Origin: JAPULR01 sp965238215
Lineage (GTDB): Bacteria > Chloroflexota > Dehalococcoidia > Lucifugimonadales > GCA-2712585
Direction of reading: 5' to 3'
DNA: 64,000 nucleotides
Assembly: GCA_965238215.1 (NCBI GenBank)
Contig: OZ250180.1
Span: 2,604,001 to 2,668,000, forward strand
A program made the position numbers and the translations under genes. Of this stretch, positions 33,765 through 41,271 are shown piece by piece. Numbering within the stretch: position 1 is the first letter of the stretch; each line of letters starts with the position of its first letter. Below the pieces are notes generated by a model, which worked only from the letters and a program-made list of their open reading frames with translations, was not told the DNA's origin and did no database searches.

Positions 33765-35311
33765 CGCCAGCCCCTGCCGCCAGCCCGCCAGGGGGACACC
33801 TGGGCCATCCGTCCGGCCATTCTCCACGGACTCGGCAGATGCCCGTTGCCCTGACGCAGCCTTTCCTCAGTATCCTCAGAGGCAGCCACCAGCGCCACGG
33901 CGGTGGCTGCGGCCAACTCCTGCCTCGCCGATTCGGTTTGCAACGCCCCGGCGCCATTCCTAGAATCCGCGTCCTGCTTCTGCAGGTTATGCACCAGCCA
34001 GGTGTCGTAGACCCCGGACATAAACTCTTCGCTGTCAACTATGCGTCGCAGGAACGGGATGTTAGTGTTGACCCCTTCTACGCGATACCTGGACAGGGAC
34101 TCGGCCAGCCGGGCACGTGCTTCCTCCCTGGTCTCGCCCCAGCACATGAGCTTGGCCAGCAGCGGGTCATAGTAGATGTCCACCTTGTAGCCGGGGTGAA
34201 TGCTCCCGTCGATTCGCACGTGCTCGTGGGTCGGGGGCTCTTGCAACGCTGAAATGGTGCCGGAGGAGGGGAGGAACTGCTCGGGGTCTTCTGCGTAGAT
34301 CCGCGCTTCCATGGCGAAGCCGTGGCTGGCGATGTCCTTCTGCCGGTAGGGCATTTTCTCACCGGAAGCGATGCGCAGCTGCATCTCCACCAGGTCTACG
34401 CCGGTAATCATCTCCGTAATCCCGTGCTCCACCTGGAGCCTCATGTTCATCTCTAGAAAGAAGATCTCGCCCTTGGGCGTGACCAGGAACTCCACGGTGC
34501 CGGCGTTGGTGTAGCCGACGTGCTTGGCCAGCTTCAGGGCGTACTTGGTGAGAAGACGCCGAAGCTTCTGGGTCATCTTGATGGACGGCGCTATCTCCAG
34601 AATCTTCTGATTTCGACGCTGCACGGAGCAGTCCCGTTCCAGCAGATGAATGGTCTTCTTGCGCTCGTCCGCCAGAATCTGGACCTCGATGTGGGAGGCG
34701 TGCTCCAGATACCTTTCAAAGTACAAGCGGCGACTGCCGAAGGAATTCTGGGCTTGATGGCGGGCTCGTGCAATGATGGGCGAAAGCTCGTCCTCGGAAA
34801 AGACAATCTGCATACCGATGCCGCCACCACCGGCCGCAGCCTTGACCATGACCGGAAACCCCAGCTTCTTCGCCTGCTTTAGCGCGTTGCGGTCTCCAAC
34901 GGCGGTGTTGGTGCCCGGAATGACGGGAATGCCAGCCTTTTTTGCCAGCTTCCGGGCCATGACTTTGTCGCCCATCTTCTCCATGACGTCCGGCGAGGGA
35001 CCAATGAACTTTATACCGGCCTTCCGGCACGCAACGGCAAAGGCGGCGTTTTCCGAAAGGAACCCGTAGCCGGGATGAATGGCATCCGCGCCGGAAGTCT
35101 CCGCCGCCTCCACTATCTTGACGATATTCAAGTAGCTTTCCGAGGCGGGGGGAGGGCCCAGAAGATAGGCCTCGTCGGCCATCCGCACGTGCAGGGCGTC
35201 CGCATCCGCCTCCGAGTAAACGGCCACCGTCCGCACCCCCAACCGCTGGCAGCTGCGGATGACCCGGCAGGCAATCTCTCCCCTGTTGGCTACAAGAACC
35301 TTATTAAACAT
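33761..35311 (-). CDS. accC: Biotin carboxylase
   Basis: This 516-residue ATP-grasp enzyme carboxylates biotin on the carrier protein with bicarbonate and ATP. It starts MFNKVLVANRGEIACRVIRS and has HPGYGFLSENAAFA and MVKAAAGGGGIGM (the glycine-rich ATP loop). The core segment ERDCSVQRRNQKILE and FLEMNMRLQVEHGITEMITG contain the metal- and bicarbonate-binding residues. In this last segment the usual N-x-R-x-Q-V-E-H is present. The tail after about 455 is longer and low in conservation. It forms an operon with accB. Confidence 0.96.
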   Translation of the reverse strand: MFNKVLVANRGEIACRVIRSCQRLGVRTVAVYSEADADALHVRMADEAYLLGPPPASESYLNIVKIVEAAETSGADAIHPGYGFLSENAAFAVACRKAGIKFIGPSPDVMEKMGDKVMARKLAKKAGIPVIPGTNTAVGDRNALKQAKKLGFPVMVKAAAGGGGIGMQIVFSEDELSPIIARARHQAQNSFGSRRLYFERYLEHASHIEVQILADERKKTIHLLERDCSVQRRNQKILEIAPSIKMTQKLRRLLTKYALKLAKHVGYTNAGTVEFLVTPKGEIFFLEMNMRLQVEHGITEMITGVDLVEMQLRIASGEKMPYRQKDIASHGFAMEARIYAEDPEQFLPSSGTISALQEPPTHEHVRIDGSIHPGYKVDIYYDPLLAKLMCWGETREEARARLAESLSRYRVEGVNTNIPFLRRIVDSEEFMSGVYDTWLVHNLQKQDADSRNGAGALQTESARQELAAATAVALVAASEDTEERLRQGNGHLPSPWRMAGRMAQVSPWRAGGRGWR

Positions 35312-35334
35312 AACTACTCCGGCAATTATACACT

Positions 35335-36123
35335 TTAGGCTTCAGGGCTTGCCGCCGCCCACTCCTTTTGACGCTGGACCTGCACCACGAATCTCCTAGA
35401 GCGAACGTCCCTGTCCAGCCAGTACCGGATGGCGCCGTCCAGGATGGCCCGGACCTCCTCGTAGAGGGGGGGTGAGATGCGAATGCGCGCCGCATCTTCT
35501 TCACCGTTCCGGTGGAAGTGGCGAAGGACCTTGAGCGCTGGCAGGGACAACGGCGCCGCCCCCTCGCGCTTCGAAGCGCATTCGGCGCAGATTACCCCCC
35601 CCAAGCTTACGACGAAGCGATGTCTTCCCGCTTCAACAACCCTGCGGCACTCCACGCACCGGTAAAGTTCCGGCATGAACCCGTTGACGCGTAGAAGGTC
35701 CAGCTGAAACCTCAGCATTGGCTCGTTGTCCTCCGGCGCTTCCTGCACCGCACGCAGGGTATCCAGAAACAGGCTGTACAGGGACGGGTTGGGGCTGCCT
35801 TCTACGGCGAACCCGTCCACCAACTCCGCGAGATAGAAGGCCTTCGCGGTGGCGTCCAACCGGCTCTTCAGGGCGGCGAAAGCCTCCAGGGTTACGACCT
35901 GCCTGACGCTGGAGATGCGTGGGCTACGATAGAGGGCCAGGTCCACCCGTGTGAGAGAGTCCAAATGGCCCATCTTGCGGCTGTTCATCTTCCGAGCGCC
36001 CCAGGCGATGCCGCGCAGCTTGGAGCCGTCTTGCGATATGAGGGTAACCAGCAGGTCGGCCTCCCCCATGACGGAGGTCTTCAGCACGACGCCTTCCGTC
36101 TTATAGAGACGCGGGGCAGCCAC
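35335..36123 (-). CDS. recO: DNA repair protein RecO
   Basis: RecO loads RecA onto SSB-coated DNA together with RecR. The 262-residue protein has the OB-fold N-terminus (YKTEGVVLKTSVMGEADLLV) and GSKLRGIAWGARKM. A zinc cluster is visible as CVECRRV about residues 156-162, followed by CAECASK. It overlaps recR by one base (stop/start), an unusual but reasonable recR-recO arrangement where both act in the same RecFOR pathway. accC is the next gene downstream. Confidence 0.93.
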   Translation of the reverse strand: MAAPRLYKTEGVVLKTSVMGEADLLVTLISQDGSKLRGIAWGARKMNSRKMGHLDSLTRVDLALYRSPRISSVRQVVTLEAFAALKSRLDATAKAFYLAELVDGFAVEGSPNPSLYSLFLDTLRAVQEAPEDNEPMLRFQLDLLRVNGFMPELYRCVECRRVVEAGRHRFVVSLGGVICAECASKREGAAPLSLPALKVLRHFHRNGEEDAARIRISPPLYEEVRAILDGAIRYWLDRDVRSRRFVVQVQRQKEWAAASPEA

Positions 36124-36731
36124 TAGAGCTCCTGCCGCCCCTGAAAGGCCCGGCTCAAGGTTATGTCGTCGGCATACTCGATGTGACCGCCCACGGGCAG
36201 CCCCCTCGCCAGATTCGATACCTTGATGCCCAACGGTTTTATGAGGCCGTGCAGATACATGGCCGTGGCGTCGCCCTCCAGGGTGGGGTTGATGCCAATG
36301 ATGACTTCCTTCACGGCGCCATCCTCCAGCCGGGGCAGCAGTTCACGGATTCGAATATCGTCGGGCCCGACCCCGTTCATTGGAGAGATCACGCCGTGAA
36401 GAATGTGATAGAGGCCCCGGTAGAACCCCGCCCGTTCGAGGGCAAGAACATCCAGTGGTTCCTCCACCACGCAGACCTGGCTTCTGTCCCGTCGGGAGCC
36501 GCTGCACAGATCACAGGGGTCTATTTCCGTAAGGTTCTGGCACACGGAGCAGAAGATAATGCGCTCCTTGACGCCGAGAATGGCCTCTGCCAACTCCTGG
36601 GCTTCTTCCTCCGGCTGTCGGATGATGAAGTAGGCTAGCCTCTGGGCGCTCTTTGGCCCTATACCGGGCAGCCGGTGAAGCTCTTGTATCAGGCGGACCA
36701 CCGGAGGCGGCGCCGGAATGTTCCCGTTCAT
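36123..36731 (-). CDS. recR: Recombination protein RecR
   Basis: This 202-residue protein has the standard RecR layout. A helix-hairpin-helix (LPGIGPKSAQRLAYFII) is followed by a four-cysteine zinc finger (CSVCQNL and CDLCSG, about 57-75). The TOPRIM domain starts VCVVEEPLDVLALE, and the Walker B-like segment is VIIGINPTLEGDATAMYL, with YADDITLSRAF at the end. It binds RecO/RecF in gap repair. Its ATG overlaps the stop of a small unknown gene upstream. Confidence 0.96.
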   Translation of the reverse strand: MNGNIPAPPPVVRLIQELHRLPGIGPKSAQRLAYFIIRQPEEEAQELAEAILGVKERIIFCSVCQNLTEIDPCDLCSGSRRDRSQVCVVEEPLDVLALERAGFYRGLYHILHGVISPMNGVGPDDIRIRELLPRLEDGAVKEVIIGINPTLEGDATAMYLHGLIKPLGIKVSNLARGLPVGGHIEYADDITLSRAFQGRQEL

Positions 36732-37042
36732 ATCCTCTCCAAGCCGTTGCCGTTCTGCTCGAAGTTGTGGTCCCCGTAGATCCCCACTTCCCTGCCCTCG
36801 AAGACGTGGATGATAAGCTCCTCACGACGAACTCCCGCCACATCCACCAGTTCCTGGTCAATGGCCCGAATTACCTCCCGGATCCCCTCCTGGCCGGCGT
36901 CCTCGGTGATGCAGAGGGTGCCGTGGACGATCGTAGAGGTGAAGTGAAGCTCAATCCTGCCCACAGACCGGTCATTTTCGACTATGAGGTACGACTCAGA
37001 ATAGGGGGTGCGGCAATCTCTCTCGAAGGTGAAGTCTTCCAA
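36728..37042 (-). CDS. Small protein of unknown function between proA and recR
   Basis: This product of about 104 residues (TTG 37042, AGGACGGAG upstream) reads YLIVENDRSVGRIELHFTS early, then a helix ITEDAGQEGIREVIRAIDQELVDVAG and a strand EELIIHVFEGREVG. The mix of beta strands and one amphipathic helix suggests a compact alpha/beta fold. I do not recognise the family; it is not YbaB, the usual recR neighbour. It overlaps recR by 4 nt and follows proA closely, so it is co-expressed. A start at ATG 37093 would overlap proA by 37 nt and is less likely. Confidence 0.6.
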   Translation of the reverse strand: MEDFTFERDCRTPYSESYLIVENDRSVGRIELHFTSTIVHGTLCITEDAGQEGIREVIRAIDQELVDVAGVRREELIIHVFEGREVGIYGDHNFEQNGNGLERI

Positions 37043-37056
37043 GGCGCTCCGTCCTT

Positions 37057-38331
37057 TCAGGTGCGAATCTGGCCGCTCCCGAGGATGATCCACTTGTACG
37101 TAGTCAGTTCCTGCAGGCCCATGGGCCCGCGGGCGTGGAACTTCTGGGTGCTGATGCCTACCTCGGCGCCCAGGCCGAACTGCGCCCCGTCGCAGAAGTA
37201 GGTGCTGGCGTTGACGAAGACCGCCGCAGCATCTACCTCGTCCAGGAACCGGGACGCTGAGGAGTAGTCTTCCGTCACGATGGCTTCCGAGTGGCCCGAG
37301 CCGTGGGTATCAACGTGCTCCAACGCCTCGTCAAGGGAATCCACCACCTTGACGCCGGCCACCAGGGAGAGAAATTCGGTACCCCAATCTTCCGGCTGGG
37401 CGGACTTTACCTTCAGGCCTTCCATGGGGGCGAGAATGCTCAGGGCGCGCGCGTCGCACCGCATCTCCACGCCCGCCTCGGCCCACTTACGGGCCACGGC
37501 GGGAAGATGGCTGCCCGCAACCTTTACATGAATCAGCAGCGTGTCGAGGGCGTTGCACACCGTGGGCCGCTGGGTCTTGGCGTTGTTGGCGATGGCCACC
37601 GCCTTGTCCAGCGAGGCGGTGCGGTCGAGGTAGGTGTGACACACGCCGACGCCTCCGGCCACCACAGGCATGGTCGCATTCTCCGACACGAAGCGGATGA
37701 ATTCGGCGCCGCCCCTGGGAATCATCAAGTCGATGTATTCGTCCATACGGAGCATGGCTGCGACCAGCCGGCGGTCCGTATCGCCCACCAGCTGCACGGC
37801 GTCCATGTGAATCCCAGCAGCTTCAATGGCATCCCGCACCAGTCGCGCCAGCAGCCTGTTGGAGTTGACGGCCTCTTTGCCGCCCCGCAGTATGCAGGCG
37901 TTGCCCGACTTGAGGCAGAGGGCGGAGATGTCTATGGTCACGTTGGGCCGGTTTTCGTAGATGGACCCCACCACACCCAGGGGCACCCGCTTCTTGCCAA
38001 CCTGCAGGCCATTGGGGCGGGTATGCATGTCGAAGACCTGCCCCACCGGATCGGGGAGGCCGGCAATGGAGCGAAGGTCGCCGGCCATTGACTCCAATCG
38101 TGGGCCGGTGAGAAGGATGCGGTCCAACAGAGAGTCGGAGAGGCCCATTTCCCTGCTTGCCTGGATATCAAGCTCGTTGGCCGCCAGAATCGCAGGCTGG
38201 TTATCCATAAGGGCATCCGCGATATTGCGGAGGGCCCGGTCCTTCTGCTCCGTGGAGCAGCGGGCCAACTCCTTGGCGGCCCGTCGTGCCCGCTTCCCCT
38301 GGGAAATAATGCTTTCCGTTGCTGTAATCAT
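37057..38331 (-). CDS. proA: Gamma-glutamyl phosphate reductase
   Basis: ProA reduces glutamyl-5-phosphate to the semialdehyde in proline synthesis. The 424-residue aldehyde-dehydrogenase-fold protein has VPLGVVGSIYENRPNVTID, SGNACILRGGKEAVNSN and MIPRGGAEFIRFV. The catalytic cysteine lies in NAKTQRPTVCNALDTLLIH, and SHSEAIVTEDY-like GSGHSEAIVTEDYSSA follows. It overlaps the upstream methyltransferase stop by 4 nt (ATGA). proB lies beyond that gene, so the proline operon is split by it. Confidence 0.96.
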   Translation of the reverse strand: MITATESIISQGKRARRAAKELARCSTEQKDRALRNIADALMDNQPAILAANELDIQASREMGLSDSLLDRILLTGPRLESMAGDLRSIAGLPDPVGQVFDMHTRPNGLQVGKKRVPLGVVGSIYENRPNVTIDISALCLKSGNACILRGGKEAVNSNRLLARLVRDAIEAAGIHMDAVQLVGDTDRRLVAAMLRMDEYIDLMIPRGGAEFIRFVSENATMPVVAGGVGVCHTYLDRTASLDKAVAIANNAKTQRPTVCNALDTLLIHVKVAGSHLPAVARKWAEAGVEMRCDARALSILAPMEGLKVKSAQPEDWGTEFLSLVAGVKVVDSLDEALEHVDTHGSGHSEAIVTEDYSSASRFLDEVDAAAVFVNASTYFCDGAQFGLGAEVGISTQKFHARGPMGLQELTTYKWIILGSGQIRT

Positions 38332-39959
38332 GCTGTGTACGCTTTCTGAAGTTCTGCTATGGATATTTGCGAACCGTAGTCGTTCAGCTTGGGAGCCTTG
38401 GCGAACCCACCAACCCGAGCGCTGGTAACAGGCAGATCGGGGGATTCGCCCGCCAGAAGCTGTTCGACGGTAACAATCTGAATTCGGGGGAAGTCACGCT
38501 GCCAAAGGGGCGAGTGGTGGAACCCCGCAGTCACCGCTTCCCTAAGCATCGGCTCCGTTGGCGGTTGAAGGGTTAGGAATATACCCAGGTCCCTCTCCCC
38601 GGCAACGGCTTTCAACTCTCGAATGTCCCTCACGCCGACTCGTCCGCTCTTGACCTGGACAATCACCCTTCTGGCGCGGCCCCTCCCGTTGTCTATGAAC
38701 CTGATAACCCCGTCGATGCCCTGGTCGGCGCCCTTCTTCCGCACCCCACCCACAGGCATGGCGTTGACCAGGCTCAAGGCCCACCACTGAAACTGATACC
38801 GGTCCTGGAGGGCCAAGGCACGAGCGCCCTCCAAGTCCTTAGGCTCGCCCACCACCTCGTAGGACAGGCCCGGAAAGCTGTCTTCGAGTCGCTTGCGCGT
38901 TACGGATATGGCAAGGTGGGTGATGTCGATGCCGATCCAACGACGACCCAGCATCTCGGAGGCAACTACAGTGGTACCACCGCCAAGGAAGGGATCCAAT
39001 ACAACGTCTCCCTTGTTGGAGGATGCCCTTATGACGCGTTCAATGAGAGGCAGAGGCTTCTGTGTGTCGTAGCCTAGCCGCTCTTTTGCCTGAGAATTTA
39101 TGGGGGGAATGTCGGTCCACATTTCAGACATGGGGGAACCCGGCATTTCCTCCAGATACCTCTTCAGCCGGATGCCTCCTCTATTGGTAAAGTGAAGTCT
39201 TCCCTCGGCGTCCAACCTTTTCATCGTCTCCAGAGGAACCCGCCACAGAGACGTAGCGCCCTTGTATTCGTACTCGTACCCACCCCCGGACAACCCTTTC
39301 GCCGTCAAGTCATAATCGGACCAGGCTCTCCCGTCGGGATCCTTACGATGGAAGCGCTTTGCGTATTCTTCACTATAGGGTTCGTACTGGGTATTCCACG
39401 TCCATTTCTTACCCTTAGCATAGAAGAGGAGAAAATCGCTTATCCTTCCGTATCGTTTGGCGTCGCTATGGGCGCTGGTTCTCTTCCAGATAACGTGGTT
39501 TTGGAACTGCTCTATGCCGAACACAGCGTCCATAATTATCTTAATGTAGTGGCCCGCGGTGGGGTCGCAGTGGAGGTAGATGGAACCTCTGCGATTCAAT
39601 ATCCGATACAGCTCCACCATTCGGATGGTCATCATAACTAGGTAGGCCATCAGGTCATTGGAGCCGATTATTTCCCGCATCGCCTCAATCGTCCTGGACA
39701 CCCTCGCCGGCGCATTGAGAACTAACTCGTTATAGGTTTGCTCGGCGGGCCTATCCCAGCGCCACGTGTCGGAGAAGGCTTGGATCTGCGCCCCGGAGGA
39801 CGTACCCTCGCTCTCCTTGAACAACACGTTGTACCGCCTGTTGCTGTTGAAGGGAGGATCCAGGTAGATCAGGTCAACGGACTCGTCCGGCAGATAGCGG
39901 CGCAGAATTTCCAGGTTGTCGCCGTAGTAGAGAACGTTGGTATCCAATCTATCTACCAT
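38328..39959 (-). CDS. DNA adenine methyltransferase fused to an Mrr-like nuclease domain
   Basis: This 543-residue protein has a beta-class N6-adenine/N4-cytosine methyltransferase N-terminus. The catalytic motif DPPF is at 34-37, and the AdoMet motif DPFLGGGTT comes later at 322-330, with GYDTQKP before it. A middle region of about 200 residues is the likely target-recognition domain. The C-terminal 150 residues hold a PD-(D/E)xK-type core like Mrr: GADQGIDGVIRF (D416) and VIVQVKSG (Q435-V-K437). It may modify and cut DNA as a single-chain restriction-modification enzyme. It lies between proB (9 nt away) and proA (4-nt overlap), all in one direction, so it is expressed with proline genes. 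A defective nuclease domain is the main alternative. Confidence 0.85.
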   Translation of the reverse strand: MVDRLDTNVLYYGDNLEILRRYLPDESVDLIYLDPPFNSNRRYNVLFKESEGTSSGAQIQAFSDTWRWDRPAEQTYNELVLNAPARVSRTIEAMREIIGSNDLMAYLVMMTIRMVELYRILNRRGSIYLHCDPTAGHYIKIIMDAVFGIEQFQNHVIWKRTSAHSDAKRYGRISDFLLFYAKGKKWTWNTQYEPYSEEYAKRFHRKDPDGRAWSDYDLTAKGLSGGGYEYEYKGATSLWRVPLETMKRLDAEGRLHFTNRGGIRLKRYLEEMPGSPMSEMWTDIPPINSQAKERLGYDTQKPLPLIERVIRASSNKGDVVLDPFLGGGTTVVASEMLGRRWIGIDITHLAISVTRKRLEDSFPGLSYEVVGEPKDLEGARALALQDRYQFQWWALSLVNAMPVGGVRKKGADQGIDGVIRFIDNGRGRARRVIVQVKSGRVGVRDIRELKAVAGERDLGIFLTLQPPTEPMLREAVTAGFHHSPLWQRDFPRIQIVTVEQLLAGESPDLPVTSARVGGFAKAPKLNDYGSQISIAELQKAYTA

Positions 39960-39967
39960 TACCGCGC

Positions 39968-41131
39968 CTATATCAACGCCAGGTTATTCCGGTGCACCAC
40001 CTCTTGACCGTAGCTGCACCCTATCAGTTCCAGGATGCCGTCCGACCGGCATCCCTTAATCGCGTCCACCTGGTCGGAACTGTAATTGACCAACCCACAG
40101 GCGATTCGCTGCCTATCCAAGTTGCTTATGTAAACCACATCGCCTCGCTGGAACGGGCCGTTTACTTCCTTCACTCCCACCGGCAGCAGGCTACCGTGCC
40201 GCCTACGCAGGGAGGCCTCAGCCCCTTCGTCCACGATGATGTCCCCGTGGAGCGCCAGTCCGCTCAGCATCCACCGCTTGCGGCTCTCCATCTTGCTCAC
40301 CGACGTGGCGAAATAGGTGCCGACGGCCTCGCCGCCCGCGACCCGGCACACCACGTTGGGCAACCGCCCGTTGCAAATCACCGCCGGCACGCCGGAGCGG
40401 GTCGCCACCTTGCATGCCTCCAGTTTGGAGACCATCCCACCCCTTGACCAGGTGCTGACGTGCTTTCCGGCGAGGGATTCGATATAGGAGTCGATGCGCT
40501 CCACCCTTGGAATCAACGTTGCGTTGGGGCTCCGACGGGGGTCGGCGGTAAACAGACCGTCCATGTCCGTCAACACCAGCAGCAGGTCCGCGTCCACCAG
40601 ATTGGCAACCAGAGCGGAGAGCGTGTCGTTGTCCCCAAAGACCGGGCCTATTTCGTCCACCGCCACCACGTCGTTCTCGTTGATGATGGGTATCACGCGA
40701 CGCAGCAGCAAGGAAAGGATCGTATTGCGCACGTTCAGATATCCCTGCCGGTCCTCCAAGTCTCGGCGCGTGAGGAGCACCTGGGCCACGGGAATTTCCA
40801 GTGGCTCGAACAGAGAACTGTAGGCATGCATCAGATGGGTTTGGCCCACGGCGGCCAGCACCTGGCGGAAGGGGACGTGGCGGGCCTGCTCCGCGACGCC
40901 CAGGGACTTCATGCCGGCGGCAATAGCCCCTGACGTGACCAGCAGAATCTCTTTGCCTTGTCCGTAGAGATCGCCTATCTGCGCCACCAGCGACTCCATT
41001 GTGGGTGCGTGCAGGGTGTCGGTGCCGCCCGTCAGCACGCCGGTGCCCGCCTTCACGACGATACGCTGATATCGACGCGAAGAACCGGTGAGCTTTTGCT
41101 TGAGGGCTTCGGGGGCGGTGTTTCTAGTCAT
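39968..41131 (-). CDS. proB: Glutamate 5-kinase with PUA domain
   Basis: ProB phosphorylates glutamate, the first and feedback-controlled step of proline synthesis. From ATG 41131 the protein is 387 residues. The amino-acid-kinase domain has RIVVKAGTGVLTGG, VTSGAIAAGM and INENDVVAVDEIGPVFGDNDTLSA. The C-terminal PUA domain covers about the last 90 residues. The longer frame to 41236 is rejected because a consensus promoter -10 lies inside it (41169-41174), with an expected transcript start near 41162. Confidence 0.93.
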   Translation of the reverse strand: MTRNTAPEALKQKLTGSSRRYQRIVVKAGTGVLTGGTDTLHAPTMESLVAQIGDLYGQGKEILLVTSGAIAAGMKSLGVAEQARHVPFRQVLAAVGQTHLMHAYSSLFEPLEIPVAQVLLTRRDLEDRQGYLNVRNTILSLLLRRVIPIINENDVVAVDEIGPVFGDNDTLSALVANLVDADLLLVLTDMDGLFTADPRRSPNATLIPRVERIDSYIESLAGKHVSTWSRGGMVSKLEACKVATRSGVPAVICNGRLPNVVCRVAGGEAVGTYFATSVSKMESRKRWMLSGLALHGDIIVDEGAEASLRRRHGSLLPVGVKEVNGPFQRGDVVYISNLDRQRIACGLVNYSSDQVDAIKGCRSDGILELIGCSYGQEVVHRNNLALI

Positions 41132-41168
41132 TCCCTGTGGCGGCTTCCTGATAGCGTTGGGACAACTC

Positions 41169-41197
41169 ATTATATCAGGGGCCCTAATGGCCAACAA
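41169..41197 (-). promoter_or_regulatory. Promoter of the proB-methyltransferase-proA operon
   Basis: Minus strand TTGTTG (41197-41192), 17 bp, TATAAT (41174-41169). The -10 is perfect. It decides the proB start at 41131. Confidence 0.6.
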
Positions 41198-41271
41198 GAA
41201 CAACCAGTCGTTACCGGCTCCCCTGCCGCTGCCCATTACGCCGAAAGGTGTTGACGTAGATTGACAGTGCG

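Noticed and set aside
41132..41236. Longer proB start with a hydrophobic N-terminal extension
   Set aside because: The extension covers a perfect -10 TATAAT and a 17-bp spaced -35, and is not part of the family.
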